A DNA stretch of 64,000 nucleotides from Fagopyrum homotropicum (GCA_033239125.1 BSWB01000001.1:2430501-2494500); one strand, 5' to 3'; counted from the first letter of the stretch, positions 22,391 through 34,085 are shown. A program made the numbers and translations. The notes: generated by a model from the sequence alone, not told the origin.

Positions 22391-22779
22391 TTTTTAGGTT
22401 TAAAAGGACAATAATTGAGAATAAAAAAGAGTATTATATAAACGTCTACAAAAATTAAAAGGACAATAATTTACAAAATAATATTCTGGTGATTAAATGT
22501 AAATTTTTTAAGTAGTTGTTTACTTACATCTTGTGAAATATGAAAATCTACTTGGAAAAATCTATAGACTATTTAATAAAATAGCTTGTGGGTAGTTGTT
22601 TTACTAAATTTATCATGAAATATTAAAAAGAATGATAAATACTAATAACAATTGTGACAATAAATTCAAAAAAAAAAAGCTAATACAAAGATTTTTATAA
22701 ATTAATTAAAAATATCCCCTTGTAATTCCAAAATTTTTACAAAATTAAGACAACGCGCAAAGAATTTGGTCTTTAATTA

Positions 22780-22858
22780 CCTGAGCAATACATCCACCAA
22801 GCCCATGCCTTTGAAGAATTGGTGAAAACAAAGGGCGTGCATTAATGGCTTTATATTC
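22780..22858 (-). pseudogene. decayed ZIP transporter fragment (exon-2-like), truncated by a TRIM element
   Basis: The minus strand reads IKPLMHALCFHQFFKGMGLVD, close to IKPLMAALCFHQFFEGMGLGG of the intact ZIP exon 2, and keeps the splice donor (CAGGTAATT). Two bases are lost in the CCAAGTCCCATCCC region, and the catalytic-site Glu is changed to Lys. Homology stops exactly where a reversed TRIM element begins. Confidence 0.85.
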
Positions 22859-22859
22859 T

Positions 22860-23090
22860 TGGCTCGAAGTGTCACCGTTTTTTCGAGGTGAGACTTTATT
22901 ATTTTCAACACGTCCTCGTAAGTGTAACTAGAGGATAGTAGAGCGGGTGTCGTGTGGATACGAGCGCACATGCGCGTTAGTCCCAAGCTCAACAAACAAA
23001 CTTGACGAGATTTCATCCTAAAACAATTGATAATAGAAAAGTAGCCCAACAATCTTATATACTAGACTCGGAGTGTCCCCAACGACGGTG
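22860..23090 (-). mobile_element. TRIM retrotransposon remnant, reverse orientation
   Basis: Read on the minus strand it matches the long terminal repeat of the TRIM at 24546-24903: GACACTC..AGTATATAAG..TTTTAGGATG, then ACGCGCATGTGCG and CGTGTTGAAAATAATAAAGTC. Most of the internal region with the primer site is deleted, leaving two LTR pieces joined. Confidence 0.6.
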
Positions 23091-23375
23091 AGATTGTTGC
23101 ACTCACATGCGCATATATACATTTGGTTGGATCGAGGACGACTTTTTAGTATTGTTGTGAAATGAGGAATCTAAAGAGTAGATGTTCAACGCAATAAGCA
23201 TGGTTACAATAGATGTTCAATGCGAGACACATGGACTTTTGGAGTAAAATAGTCTTCTTGTAAGAGAAAGATCAATTATATTGCTTTGATTTTCAATTGC
23301 TTTGATTTTTCAATTTTCCATGTACCTATTAGGGATCAATTATATTGCTTTGATTTTCAAATTTACCTGTACATA

Positions 23376-23973
23376 TAGGGATGACAATAGATCGGGTGAC
23401 GAGTAAATGACTTTGACCGTCACCTGATCCATCACCCAAAATTGTCCACCCACTCAACCCATCATCCGCTAAGTGTCTCACCCGCATCCAATCCATCCAC
23501 ATCCATCAGATGAAGCGGGTGGATCGGGTGAGATTTCAGGTGTTCTACATTTTATTTACAAATTGTAATATTGTAATACTTTATTGAAAATCAAGAACAC
23601 AATTAAATCCAAATAAAAAATAACATAAAATGTACATGATATCAACTAAAATGCTATAACAAAGCAAGATATAAATAATTTTTTTTTGTAATGAATCAAT
23701 AAAAAAGGTTGAAATATATTAGAAATTCAATAATATAAAACTACAAATACTAAAAATATATATATATAATTTTAAGTGGATGAATACGGGTTGGATGGAT
23801 GGGTGGATGATGGGTCGGGTAATGGGTGGATGAAATGTTCACCCGCATAGACCCAATCCACCACTCGCTTCATCCGTCACCCGCTTTCACCCGTCTTTTA
23901 ACGGGTTTTCACCCTTTTTCGTTAGATCGGGTGGCCGAATGTCCGTTAGGTACGGATGAAATTGACATCCCTA
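23376..23973. mobile_element. hAT-like MITE of GGGTGGATG/CATCCACCC words
   Basis: 598 bp. Starts TAGGGATGACAATAGATCGG and ends with the inverse of TAGGGATGTCAATTTCATCC. Both arms are CACCC/GGGTG-rich (a typical hAT foldback) around an AT-rich centre. The flanks GTACATA and GTACCTA look like a mutated target duplication. Confidence 0.75.
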
Positions 23974-24162
23974 GTACCTATCAAGTTGCAACGTCAATGG
24001 GATTTTCAATTTCAAAAATAATAAAATATTAATAAATAGAATAAGAAAACTTAGGATTAAAATATAGAAACCAATAAACAATATATGTTAAGAAAAGAAA
24101 ATAGTTAATAAAAGATATAATAAGAGTGAACGATTATTTTTTATCCTTAAATTATATTCAAA

Positions 24163-24497
24163 GGATTTGGGCTCAACTTCCTACTTTAATTTCAACATAT
24201 CCATGAACCCGGTTCAGAGTTGGGCTGAATCGTTGGGCCTGATCAGCCCAAAAGGCCCAAAAGGCCCACACTTACCCATCAAGAAGGCCCACAAAACATA
24301 GAATCAAACTTCACAACATCTAAAGACCTATAATGTACACATATTCAGGGCTTCTGAGCAAATGGTTGAACATACTATCAAAGCCGAAGAGATCATAGAT
24401 GATATCCCTGCAGAAATATTATTGTAACATATATAGGTGATGGTCGGGGTTTCATCATAAACATGAACAAGAGCTACGTTAAACTGCAACGTCCAAT
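24163..24497 (+). pseudogene. deleted copy of the REM B3 gene (promoter plus exon-4 piece)
   Basis: 24163-24313 matches 4588-4735, the promoter side of the intact REM gene (for example TTGGGCTGAA, AAGAAGGCCCACAAAACAT). 24320-24497 matches 6118-6312, the end of exon 4 (ACCTATAATGTACACATATTCAGGGCTTTTGAG is shared with one change). About 1.38 kb in between is missing, with the join at AACATCTAAAGACC. A small deletion and a stop codon follow. It cannot encode a B3 domain. Confidence 0.88.
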
Positions 24498-24545
24498 ACT
24501 GGTCCAGAGCTTTCGTGTTATGCGAGTTTTGAACGGGTTCGTAGG

Positions 24546-24903
24546 TCGCCGGGTTTATGTGCTGGGCTTGGGCCTAATGCACACGTGCGTTCGTATGCAC
24601 GCGACCCCCGCTCAACCGGTCCGTCTGTATCGGACTTTGACATGGTATCAGAGCGGTTAGCCTCAATTCGGCTCGCGATTCTAACCTGTGGACAAATGCA
24701 ACTCGGTCTATATCCTCTAGTTGCACTTGCGGGGCGTGTTGAAGATAATAAGGTCCCACATCGAAAGATGGGACACTCTAAGCCTAGTATATAAGGTCGG
24801 TGGTCTACTCCTCCTATTGCCAATTGATTTTAGGATGGAACCTCGTCGGGTTTATGTGCTGGGCTTGGGTCTAATGCGCATGTGCGTTCGTATGCACGCG
24901 ACA
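24546..24903 (+). mobile_element. TRIM-type retrotransposon remnant with initiator-tRNA-Met primer site
   Basis: A partial left LTR (from GGGTTTATGTGCTGGGCTTG to CGGACTTTGACA) is followed at once by TGGTATCAGAGC (24643-24654), the usual plant retrotransposon primer-binding site. After about 80 bp and a G-rich tract, a second LTR begins TGTTGAAGATAATAAGGTC (24737) with TCCCACATCGA and a TATATAAG box, then repeats GGGTTTATGTGCTGGGCTTG. The internal part is under 100 bp and codes for nothing, as in TRIMs. It inserted into the duplicated segment X. Confidence 0.75.
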
Positions 24904-24941
24904 CACTATCTCATATTGATAATAAATGTTTTTGATGTTTA

Positions 24942-25690
24942 GTATGAACGGATTAGTACCTGAATTACTATTCACACGTTATGTTAACAGATCAGTGTAG
25001 TAATTCAGATACTAACTAGTTTAGTGCCCGCAACTTGTCGGGTTTACCTAAATAAAAAATATTATATTTCCACTTTCATGCATCATTATTTGATATTAAT
25101 CTATTAAAAAAATATTTTTTTATTAATTAATATGAAAATATGTGAGGATTAATTATATTTTTTAATAAATAAAAGAAAATAATTAAAAATCTATTACAAA
25201 TATTATTGTTCGAGTATTAAATTTATATCTCAATATATTATCACTTTTGCTTTAAATTTTGATTTATTTTTTAAATTTAAAAAATATATGAAATCTTGTT
25301 AGAGCATTTGCGTGAAAATTTTTCAACAAAATCGAATTATAATATATCAGTTTGTTAATTTGATTGGTAGATAAGTAGAATTTTTTTTTTTATTTTAACA
25401 AAATTGAAGTGGCATGATGACTGTTTACAAATTATAATAAAAAAATTTCTTATAAAATAATTAATGGTAAATCTGTAAATACATTGTGGCAAATCTGTAA
25501 ATAAATTGGAAAAATGCTGACGTGGACGGCCTTAGAGGTTGACATGTGGACAAAATGGGTGTTGCTTTAGTAATATATATAGATTTTTGGTCGGATTCAA
25601 TAGATGAGGTACCGTTCTAATAATTTAAACAATGGGTACTAAAATTTAGTCAGCCTAAAAGATGGGATATTGTTTAATCAATTTTCTATA
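24942..25690. mobile_element. Mutator-like MITE (AGAAAATTG family), copy 3, split by a Helitron
   Basis: 24942-25015 and 25584-25690 together match the copies at 9533 and 13064 (CAGATACTAA | TTTTTGGTCGG against CAGATACTAATCTTTGGTCGG). The gap is filled exactly by the Helitron at 25016-25583. The left end is truncated. Confidence 0.8.
25016..25583 (-). mobile_element. non-autonomous Helitron nested in a MITE
   Basis: The minus strand starts TCTATATATATTACTAAAGC and ends with the hairpin CCCGACAAGTTGCGGG, then CACTAAACTAG. It is inserted between A and T of the MITE with no duplication. 568 bp, AT-rich, with no protein. Confidence 0.88.
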
Positions 25691-25794
25691 TATAACTCTA
25701 TGTAGTATAGTTAAAGGTATATGTTTACCGCTTATGTGGGTTATTTCACAGGATATCGGTCTAACTTTAGTTCTCTTTGTTTTTATCATACCCT

Positions 25795-26005
25795 CTTTAT
25801 AGATCCATGCCGTGACGAGCCACTTTGTACCGCCAAAAGTCTTTCTTCACCGCCCTCGTAGTAAATGCACTTGTATTGAACCCAAAAACACTTGTGTTGA
25901 ATCGAACATGTTGAGTCGTGAAGTCTGATCTATTGTACACATATTGAACGGTTAGTTTCAACCCAAATATTAGGCCAAGTACATTATATTTGTAGGGGTT
26001 TTTAT
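25795..26005 (+). repeat. duplicated intergenic segment X, second copy
   Basis: Matches 14500-14690: GACTTTGTACCGCC/CCACTTTGTACCGCC, GTCTTTCTTC, CCCTCGTAGTAA, AAGTCTGAT, TTAGGCCAAGTACATTATATTT. With 24500-24545 it is the second copy of segment X, opened up by a TRIM, a MITE and a Helitron. Confidence 0.7.
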
Positions 26006-26480
26006 ATTTTTGTTTATACTCATTGTGGGTATCCTAAGAATTAAATACGAGCTCAAATATAATATTATAGTAGCTAGCATTAAAATAAACATAAATCTAT
26101 TTACTGAATCCGAAGTTGAACTCATATTATCATTTCAAAGTTTACGAAGATTTGTAACCAATCCACAGAGATTTGCAGAGACTCTGGAAAATTTGGCCTT
26201 CCGTTCTGATCGTTTACCTAGTATGCTCCCTAAAGATCGTCACTGTAGATTTGTGTTGACCTAGACAAATTCCCAATTGGATGCAATTTTATCGAGTTAA
26301 ATTCTGGTATTGGTGGTAGGCGGCGGAGATTCTACGCGATGACGCGTTGCTTTGTGTTGAATTTCGCAACCTAACGGCTCTTTTGGGAGGTAGGTGCCAT
26401 CAGCATTGGCTTTCATAACCACCGGCGCTCACAGATCTAGAGATTTGTTTAAGCAATTTCATCATCTTTCATTTTCGTTA
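26006..26480 (+). other. upstream region and leader of the dolichol kinase gene
   Basis: AT-rich DNA turning into a CT-rich, GC-richer leader from about 26290. No TATA box stands out. An in-frame stretch of 29 codons precedes the ATG but starts only with GTG, so I treat it as leader. Confidence 0.5.
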
Positions 26481-29400
26481 ATGGCGTTTTCTTCCTTGCT
26501 AAATGGCGAACGGATCGTTGTTCTTCTTTTCGTTGCACGAATTGTTTTCTCTGCGCCGCTCTCTCTCGTCCCAGAATGTTTTTCCCTTTCCCTCCTAGCC
26601 TTCTTCTCCCTATTCATCGAAATCTCCGCCGATTCTTCCGATCGCCTCTTTGGCCGCTTCAAAATCAGGTACTCTCTTTTATGAATTTTTTACTCAATTG
26701 AATGTGATGGGTTTTCCCTGATTAAATTTGTGTCGATTCCCGCTCAATTTTGGTTTTTCTCAGTTGTAATTTTTAGAATAGGGATTTGCTAGATCAATTT
26801 GGGGTTCTGAATATGTTGGGAACTTCACTTAAATCCTTCACAGTGACTGACGCTTGGCTGACACAGTTTGCTTAAACGATCATGCCAATTGTAGGTTAGC
26901 TCGAATTAAGGCATTTCATACTTATTGATTATAGAAGCTGGTTAGGCTTTGTGAAATATTGGAGCCTTGTGTTCAGGATACAGTGATGTTAGCTCCATCA
27001 CAACTCTTCGTAGTCTTCTATGTTCAACCCGTTTGTACATATGCCCCTTCAAGATGGAAGAAAAAAAAAAAAGGAAATTCTGGTTTGGTAACACCATTGA
27101 GGAAGATCGCTATTATTATGAACTCTGCTTGATCAACTTACCAAATTTGATAGCATGGAGATCAAAACAAAGCTTATTTTTAGTGTCAGAGGATAGAACA
27201 GAAATCACAGGATGATTATTTGCTTTGAATCTACAATAAAGAAAATTGGGCATGAGAGGATAGTTTCCTAATTTACTACTATGTATGAAGGAGGCAGAAT
27301 AAAAAAATCCCGGAAGAGAATATCAAGGGGTATTATCATATCTTAATCTTCTGTGTATTATACTATCATATAGTTTTATGATTATATGTTCTGATTTTAA
27401 GGTGACATCAAATTATAACCTTCTCAAAAGTGATTAGTAGCTAGGGATTTCAGATTGTCACTTGTACTTTCTTAAAGATTCCCATATATTCACTCATATA
27501 GTGCAATATTAATTATATACAACTGTCTGGTGTTGCTTTTCATGTCAAAAGGCCGGGTGCCTCATCTGGCATATTGCTTGGAGCTGTTACGCTGCCTGCT
27601 GTTATGGTCTCAAAGCTGATACAACTATCAAGAGGATTGGCATTGGAGAACATAGCAGTCAAAGGTTATTGTCTAGCATAGTTTTTTTTTACTTAAACAA
27701 ATCAATTTAATTTCCATTTGCTAAATGACCAAAGTGTACAATGGGCATGTTTATGGAAATTATCTAGACAAGCAACATTTCTTTTTTTGATTACTTCAGC
27801 CAAGAGAGGGGGAAGAAAGAAAGACTGACATTGTTAAAACATAATTGTTGTCCTTATGGACCCTATTGAACAATCTGGACGGAGAGACCTTGTGTTAAGT
27901 TCCCCTTGTTAAAAATTAGTGAGCTTCATTTGAGTGTGAGTTCTTCATCTTCTTTCTTCATGGTTAGACTCTTCATTGGCGTGGAGAGAGATGTGGTGCT
28001 GTCCACAACTCCACACAAATGCTCATGGATGAACACAACCACACTTTGAGCCCTAGGCACCACCTAGTCCCATTGTGGATGAGTGGCCCAATAATTAGGG
28101 TTATTATTCCTTTGAAAGACATTGAAACAAGATTCAGAATTTATAATTCTATGTATATTTAGGTTTTAGTATATTTTACCTAGAGACCATTTTGCTTCGT
28201 GTACTTTTGTAAAACCTTTTAGGTTAAATGAAATATATCCTGCGTATGGAAACCTGCTATAATCTAGTTTGAAGGTTAAAAGGGGTCAGAGGGCTAATAT
28301 GTAACCTGATGGAGCCTGTGGATTTTGGTCAGGAAATATTTGATTGTGAATTACTATCAATTGATGTCTTGGATAACCTTATAACTTGCCATGTATATAC
28401 TGAAGAATGTTTCCAACTTGTATTACATTTTATTTCTTTCGATACTACATATTCATCTTCTTAGATCTTTGTTACTGCAACTTGTCTTACATTCTCCCGG
28501 ATAAATTAGATTGCTTGAAAATTTTGGGTGTGTGCAGAAATTGAGTATCAGAAGATGCTATATTGGACTACTTTGGTTAGCTGCTTTAGTGTGCTTCTGT
28601 TGGTCTACCTACTGATATGGCACCCGAGCAGCAAATTCTCATTCTTTCGTTGTTCTTGGATAATAGTTATAGCAACATTTGGTAGGCCTTTGTACTTGAA
28701 TACTTCCTTTTTAGTAACTAACTTATTTTGTTGGGATTATCCATTCTCTATGCTTGCCATGATCACCATGGCTATGCAGTAACTTTTCTTTCTTGCATTC
28801 ACTCACTACATGTATTTCCTGGCTGATTAGTAATTGTTTTACTTGCCAGTAATTTATGTGTCAATGGGGTTGCATTCAACTCTGAAATTCATGTGGATGA
28901 TTGGACACAGTATAGCATCTGTCAGGTTGATTGAGCACATATTCCACGTGTTCCCGTCATGTGCTTCCATAGGTATGTGTTATGCCAAATATATAGTGTT
29001 ATCGGTATCAATAACAGGGGTTTGTTTCTATATTGGACTATGTTTACCGACCGAACACCACTATCTTAGACAATGTAGAGAAAGATGTATGAGCAATTTT
29101 CAGTTTTGAAACCGATTGTTTGATTTCAATTAGTCTTTAAATCTCTCATCTGAAGAAGAAAGGGGGTTTGAATCATGTACCAGTTCTTGCAGAAACTGAT
29201 TAGTGTCAATCTATGTTTTTCAGCATGTAGTGTCAGTAGTAATCGTGATGGTTTAATTCTTTTCTTCTTTTTATCAATAATAACATTTGTTAGTTTCTCT
29301 TCTTGCAGGAGAATCGCTTTTGGTGACCAGTGGCATTGTAACATATGCAGGGGACATGATTCGATCAACTATCATAAAGGTGCTTTTGCACTAGTCATTT

Positions 29401-32092
29401 ATTAATTCCTGGAAACTATCTCCACTCTGAGCTTTATCATTGGAGGTAATACCCTTCATTGACATTATTCAGGGATGCTGGATATCACCAACCCTTGATG
29501 TTGGTTTTGAAGTTGAGAGAAGTGAAATAAGTACCATTGTTCAGGTGTGGCCCCTCCTCTTCTGTCTCTAGTGGTCTATTACATGATTTGGATCGATATC
29601 TGATACCTGAATTTGAATGTTCTTTTCTTATTTTCCTTTCACCATGCAGGGTGTGTTGCTTGGGCTTCTTGTCTTTCCATTGTTTTTTAAATCTGCCCTC
29701 AGAGTCATGGATTTCATCAGAAGTTCAAGCTTCTATGCTACTGGAGAGTGCAATGATATGGGGAAATCTCTCATTTTCTTTAGTTCGTTAGCACTTAACT
29801 TGATTGTGATTATCCCACTGTGGGTGCAGTTTGTTCAGGATTTCCAAGCACATCCTCTGTTATGGTAATATTCTTGCATGCCATTTGTTATAGCATTTTA
29901 ATTATTTGTTATGTTATAGGTATACTATATCAACAAATATTTTCTTGTTATAGAAGTGTCAAGGGGTTCAATTTTTAGCATGGTAAAGGGGATGCATTCT
30001 TAAAGTCAAAGAACACTTCATATATATTGTTCTTGTTTCATGTAGAAGTTGCTTCCATTTTTCGACTGCGAAAGTTCTCCTTCGATTTTTGCCGTATTCC
30101 CCATACTACTGCTCTGAGTTTTGTAAATAAATTATATATTTGTTGTCTGTTCATTTCTATAGTTTCATATTGATTTTGAGTTTTACTTCTTTAGATTTCT
30201 TGTGCATGTGAAGTGGTGGATTCTCTGGTACTTATACTCCACGATGACTTTGTTTGTTTGTTTGTTTGTTTACAGGGTGCTCATGTTTGTTTTCTCTGAA
30301 CCACTTAAGAGATTGACATTGTGCATCTATTGGGTTGCTGTAATTTTTGTGTCTGTTCAGAGGTTCTACCATATCTCTAAGAATAGTAAGATAGAGAGAA
30401 TTCTGCTGCGGAAGTACTATCATCTGATGGCTGTCTTGATGTTCGTGCCAGCTCTTATCTTCCAGGTAGCACTATATTTTCATTTTATTCTTCTATTCTC
30501 TTATTGAGATTAAATGACCTTCTAATGATTCTTTCTTTCTTCTCATGAAACTTTTAGCCAGAGTTTCTGCAGCTTGCATTTGGTGCTGCTTTGGCAGTCT
30601 TTTTAGTTGTGGAAATTATTCGAGTAAGTCTTTAACGAGTTTCTTTTGGTAAATTCTTCTAATTGAAATGAAGATATGTGAAATTTAACAGAAGAGGGAA
30701 TGGCAATATGCCATGTTAGAAGCATTAACTTCGCATCTGTGCTAGACAGTGAATTTGCAGCTAAAACCTTAACCTGTTTCTATTGCAATATTTTCTCATA
30801 TAGCCATGACTTAATTGTGCAGATATGGAGATTATGGCCACTGGGGAATTTCATTCATCAATTTATGAATGCTTTCACTGACCATCGTGATTCTGATCTT
30901 CTAATTGTCAGGTCCGCTTTCACATTTATTGAGATGGTAAATCATTGATATCAATCTGTGTACTAAAAATATTGACCTTGCCCCTCCAATATTTCCTGCT
31001 TAGTCATTTTTCACTCCTACTGGGATGTGCGCTGCCTATGTGGATGTCTTCTGGGTTGACTGATCGACCACTTGCTCCTTTTGCTGGAATCTTGAGCCTT
31101 GGAATTGGAGATACAATGGTGAGATGAAGCTTTTAATCTTTAATATGTTAACCTATTTGGCAGAGATCATGTCTTTTGGTACTGCATTCTCTCAATGAGT
31201 TTAGAACAAACAATAGTTCTAGATAATAAGGTGATTAGAGTAACTATCTTAGTATTCACTTACTTGATTATTCCTTTGTCTTAGGCTTCAATGGTGGGGC
31301 ATAAATATGGCGTCCTCAGATGGAGCAAAAGTGGCAGTGAGTAACATTGTATTACTTGAATAAAAGACTTGTATCTTAATCACAGATAATTTTATTAAAC
31401 ATGTTGCAATTTCATTTGCTAGAGAAAACCATTGAAGGCACGGCAGCTGGAATAACATCTATGCTCGCAGCTTGTTGTATCCTCCTTCCTCTTCTCGCAT
31501 CTACGGGTTATATGCCTACACCGGTATTCCTCTTTCTCTCTCCCCCTCACATTGTATCATATGTCGAATAAGAAGTATATCACAACCGTTGGGTCTACAT
31601 CCTTTCCTTGATTCTTTCTTCTGTCATCTCGATTTTCTTTTGTATATATGCAAGTTTTATGATATGCATGCATTGGATTGCTTCGACTTGCATTTTTTTA
31701 AGAAACCAATCATAAATTACATGCCGGAAGCGAGTGTGCCGGAGAACTGATCTCTTTATTCCATACAGCAAGAAGGTTTAAGATAAAAATCCATCCAAAA
31801 TCCAAGGATATACGTGCTACGTTACTTTAAAGAGACTAATTACACAAACCGCCCTTAAAAACCTATTTTACGGGTGGTCTTATGAAACAGGGCCGATATT
31901 AGGGGCGGTTTTGTGCAATAAACACCTTTGTACAGAACTATGCATGACATTACTTTCCTTGAAACTTCCTTTGTACAGAACTGGAGCTCTCTTCTCTTCG
32001 CGGCATCCTTGACCGGTTTATTAGAGGCATACACAGCACAGCTTGACAACGCGTTCATTCCACTCGTCTTCTACTCTCTCCTTTGCCTATAA
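26481..32092 (+). CDS. EVN: dolichol kinase (EVAN/SEC59 type)
   Basis: Fourteen exons join in frame: 26481-26668, 27552-27664, 28538-28681, 28850-28972, 29309-29379, 29473-29544, 29650-29864, 30276-30465, 30558-30623, 30823-30911, 31004-31118, 31285-31336, 31423-31523 and 31979-32092. The product is 550 residues, close to plant EVAN. It phosphorylates dolichol with CTP in the ER membrane, supplying dolichyl phosphate for N-glycosylation, GPI anchors and mannosylation. The protein is a chain of hydrophobic helices. The CTP-binding signature LGIGDTMASMVGHKYG spans about residues 456-471, followed by KKTIEGTAAG, and the C-terminus LLEAYTAQLDNAFIPL...YSLLCL is diagnostic. The ATG was chosen because NGERIVVLLFVARI follows, as in relatives. 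A (TTTG) run abuts the exon 8 acceptor. Confidence 0.93.
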
Positions 32093-32569
32093 CCGCTGTG
32101 CAGCAGTTCAATAGTCTAGTGCATACGAATATCAGGTAATTACAGTACGAGGAAACAGCCGATCCACCCGATCGGCAACCGACCGAGTTGGCAATGACAA
32201 GACAGTAAAAAAATAGGAAGATCCAGTATTTGGTACATTATTTCTTGTAAATACAGGCTGATCGGTTGTCAGTATAGCTATATGTATACTATGAGTCTAA
32301 TGCATAAATAGGCGGCATGTTGAAGTATACTCTGTAAATTTAGTGCCATTTTTATGATTCTGACAAATCTGTGTACAAGCATGACTTCAACCGTTTCAAA
32401 CATTCCTAGTACTACATGCCGAACAGCATGTTTAAGCATATATTCGGATGGAAAATCAAGCTACAGAGTGAAAAAAAAAACATAAATATACAAAAGAATA
32501 TTATATCTTCCTACCATAATTTTACTTTATTTACAAAAAAAAGAATTATAGTCCTCAAGAAACAATAAT
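32093..32569. other. 3' flank of the dolichol kinase gene
   Basis: Probably 3' UTR up to about 32400 (AT-rich, AATAAT/TATAAA-like words). Nothing else recognised. Confidence 0.5.
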
Positions 32570-32674
32570 GCGCTATTAGGATTAGCGCTAAGATGTGTGG
32601 AATTTATCCCACATAGACACAGCGCTATTAGGATTAGCGCTAAGATGTGTGGAATATTATCCCACATAGACAGT
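32570..32674 (+). repeat. 52-bp tandem duplication
   Basis: Two adjacent near-identical units, each GCGCTATTAGGATTAGCGCT followed by AAGATGTGTGGAAT and ATCCCACATAGACA; each unit opens with a small palindrome. The TCCCACAT and later ACATATAAGAG...TCCTCCTAGGATAGAA words (to about 32740) resemble the LTR of the TRIM elements, so this may be a TRIM remnant. Confidence 0.8.
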
Positions 32675-32756
32675 ATGATAATACCCGAAACTAACATATA
32701 AGAGTTAGGGCTACTCCTCCTAGGATAGAACCCGAATGCTTTGGGTTTGTGATTTA

Positions 32757-33012
32757 GGGCCCGTTTGGTTCCAACTCCGGTAACGAAAACGGAATGAAAA
32801 CGAATTTAGTCAATATACATATCCTTATTATGAAATTTTATGGAATCATTCTTTGTGGTTTAGTGTAAAGTACACTTACTTTTCCACATTTTGTTACCCT
32901 ATAAGGTATCAAAAGTAATCAAAGTCTACTCCAATCACTTCAAACCATAAGGAATGATTCCAAAAAAATTTCATGAATAAGGGTATACGCATGGACTAGA
33001 TTCGTTTCCACA
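32757..33012. mobile_element. PIF/Harbinger-like MITE (GGGCCCGTTTGG family), copy 2, right end lost
   Basis: Starts GGGCCCGTTTGGTTCCAACT, with inner GGAATGATTCC blocks as in copy 1. It stops at GATTCGTTTCC, before the right terminal repeat, so it is truncated. Confidence 0.75.
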
Positions 33013-33520
33013 TCTTGTGATCGGATCATAACATCCAACATCCATTTCGGACAAGATGCACAACCCTACTTATATAATATTATAATATTAGAGACCTACA
33101 AAAAATATAGAGTGAATTTAGTGGATTTAGTAAATATATGGTGTGAAGATAACAAAAATGATATACAAATAGTTATTGTTGAATAATACGATAAATTAAA
33201 CTACATAAAAGATAAAAGATTCGTGCTTGATGTAAGAATGTACAAATTTTCCTTATTAATTTAGTTGTTTTTTGTTCGCGAATTTTATTTTTGTTATATT
33301 TTTTGTGTGTAAGTAGATGAGTGAGGCATAAATATGTAACAAAAATGAAATATAAGTAAGTAAAAATTTTGAAGAAAGGAAAAAAATAAATAAAAAAGAA
33401 TAAAATTTGAAAAGAAAAGAGTAAATAGGAAAAAGAAAAAAGAAAAAAAGGAAAGCACAAAACGTGAATAAATTAAAAAAATAAAATAAAAGAGAGTACA
33501 AAGATTTTATGTTCCCTTAA
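33013..33520. other. AT-rich promoter region of the ABCG3-type gene
   Basis: A purine-rich, low-complexity AAAAGAAAAA tract on the plus strand gives long Phe-rich chance frames on the minus strand. No gene seen. Confidence 0.5.
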
Positions 33521-34085
33521 TCTCTGTCGGATGTGCTTGACACTCAAATTTCGCTCATTTCCTTTCCTATTATGCTGTCTGTCTGTAGATTTTGGTATTA
33601 TTCTAAGCTCTACCTTTACTCTCGCCTCCTTCCACTTCACTTTGCCGTCTTCTACCAAACACTCCCCTCAGATCCAGCTTCCAGGTCACCTTTCTCTCTC
33701 TATCATACTGCTTTGTCTTGCATTCAAAGCTATAAACTTTGTACTTGAAACCCCCCATTTGCCGTTGTTACTTACTTTTTCATGCTTCAACTAATAGTCT
33801 CTAGGGCATTCATTCATTGGAAGCTCAATTGGTTTCGTTTTTCTTATTGGATATTCTCTTGTCAGATTCAGGTACTTCTACCCTTCTCATTTCGTCATTT
33901 ATTTATCTGGGTTTTTACCAATTTCGTAGAAGCAACTGGGTTTCCTTTTTTGGTTTGTTCTAAGCTTCTGGAGGCTCTTTCACATGGGTGATTTAGTTCT
34001 TTTCTGTTATTATCATGTGCAGGTTGGATTCTAATACGGAATTTCAGTGGTTGCATTGTTTGAATTATGTGTTTTTGCTGAAATT
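33521..34085 (+). other. 5' UTR of the ABCG3-type gene, with a leader intron
   Basis: CT-rich leader with donor candidates at 33684 (TTCCAG|GTCACC) and 33870 (TTCAG|GTACTT) and an acceptor at 34022 (CATGTGCAG). The exact exon limits cannot be set without transcripts. Confidence 0.5.

Noticed and set aside
24518..24823. Antisense frames of 60-100 residues over the TRIM element
   Set aside because: They overlap LTR and primer-site sequence on both strands and show no protein family; chance frames in GC-richer DNA.
26394..26480. N-terminal extension of the dolichol kinase frame
   Set aside because: It would have to start at GTG (bases 26394-26396); the first ATG is at 26481, and relatives begin close to that point.
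33173..33501. Phe-rich minus-strand frames before ABCG3
   Set aside because: Direct result of a purine-rich AAAAG tract on the plus strand; low complexity with no family signature.
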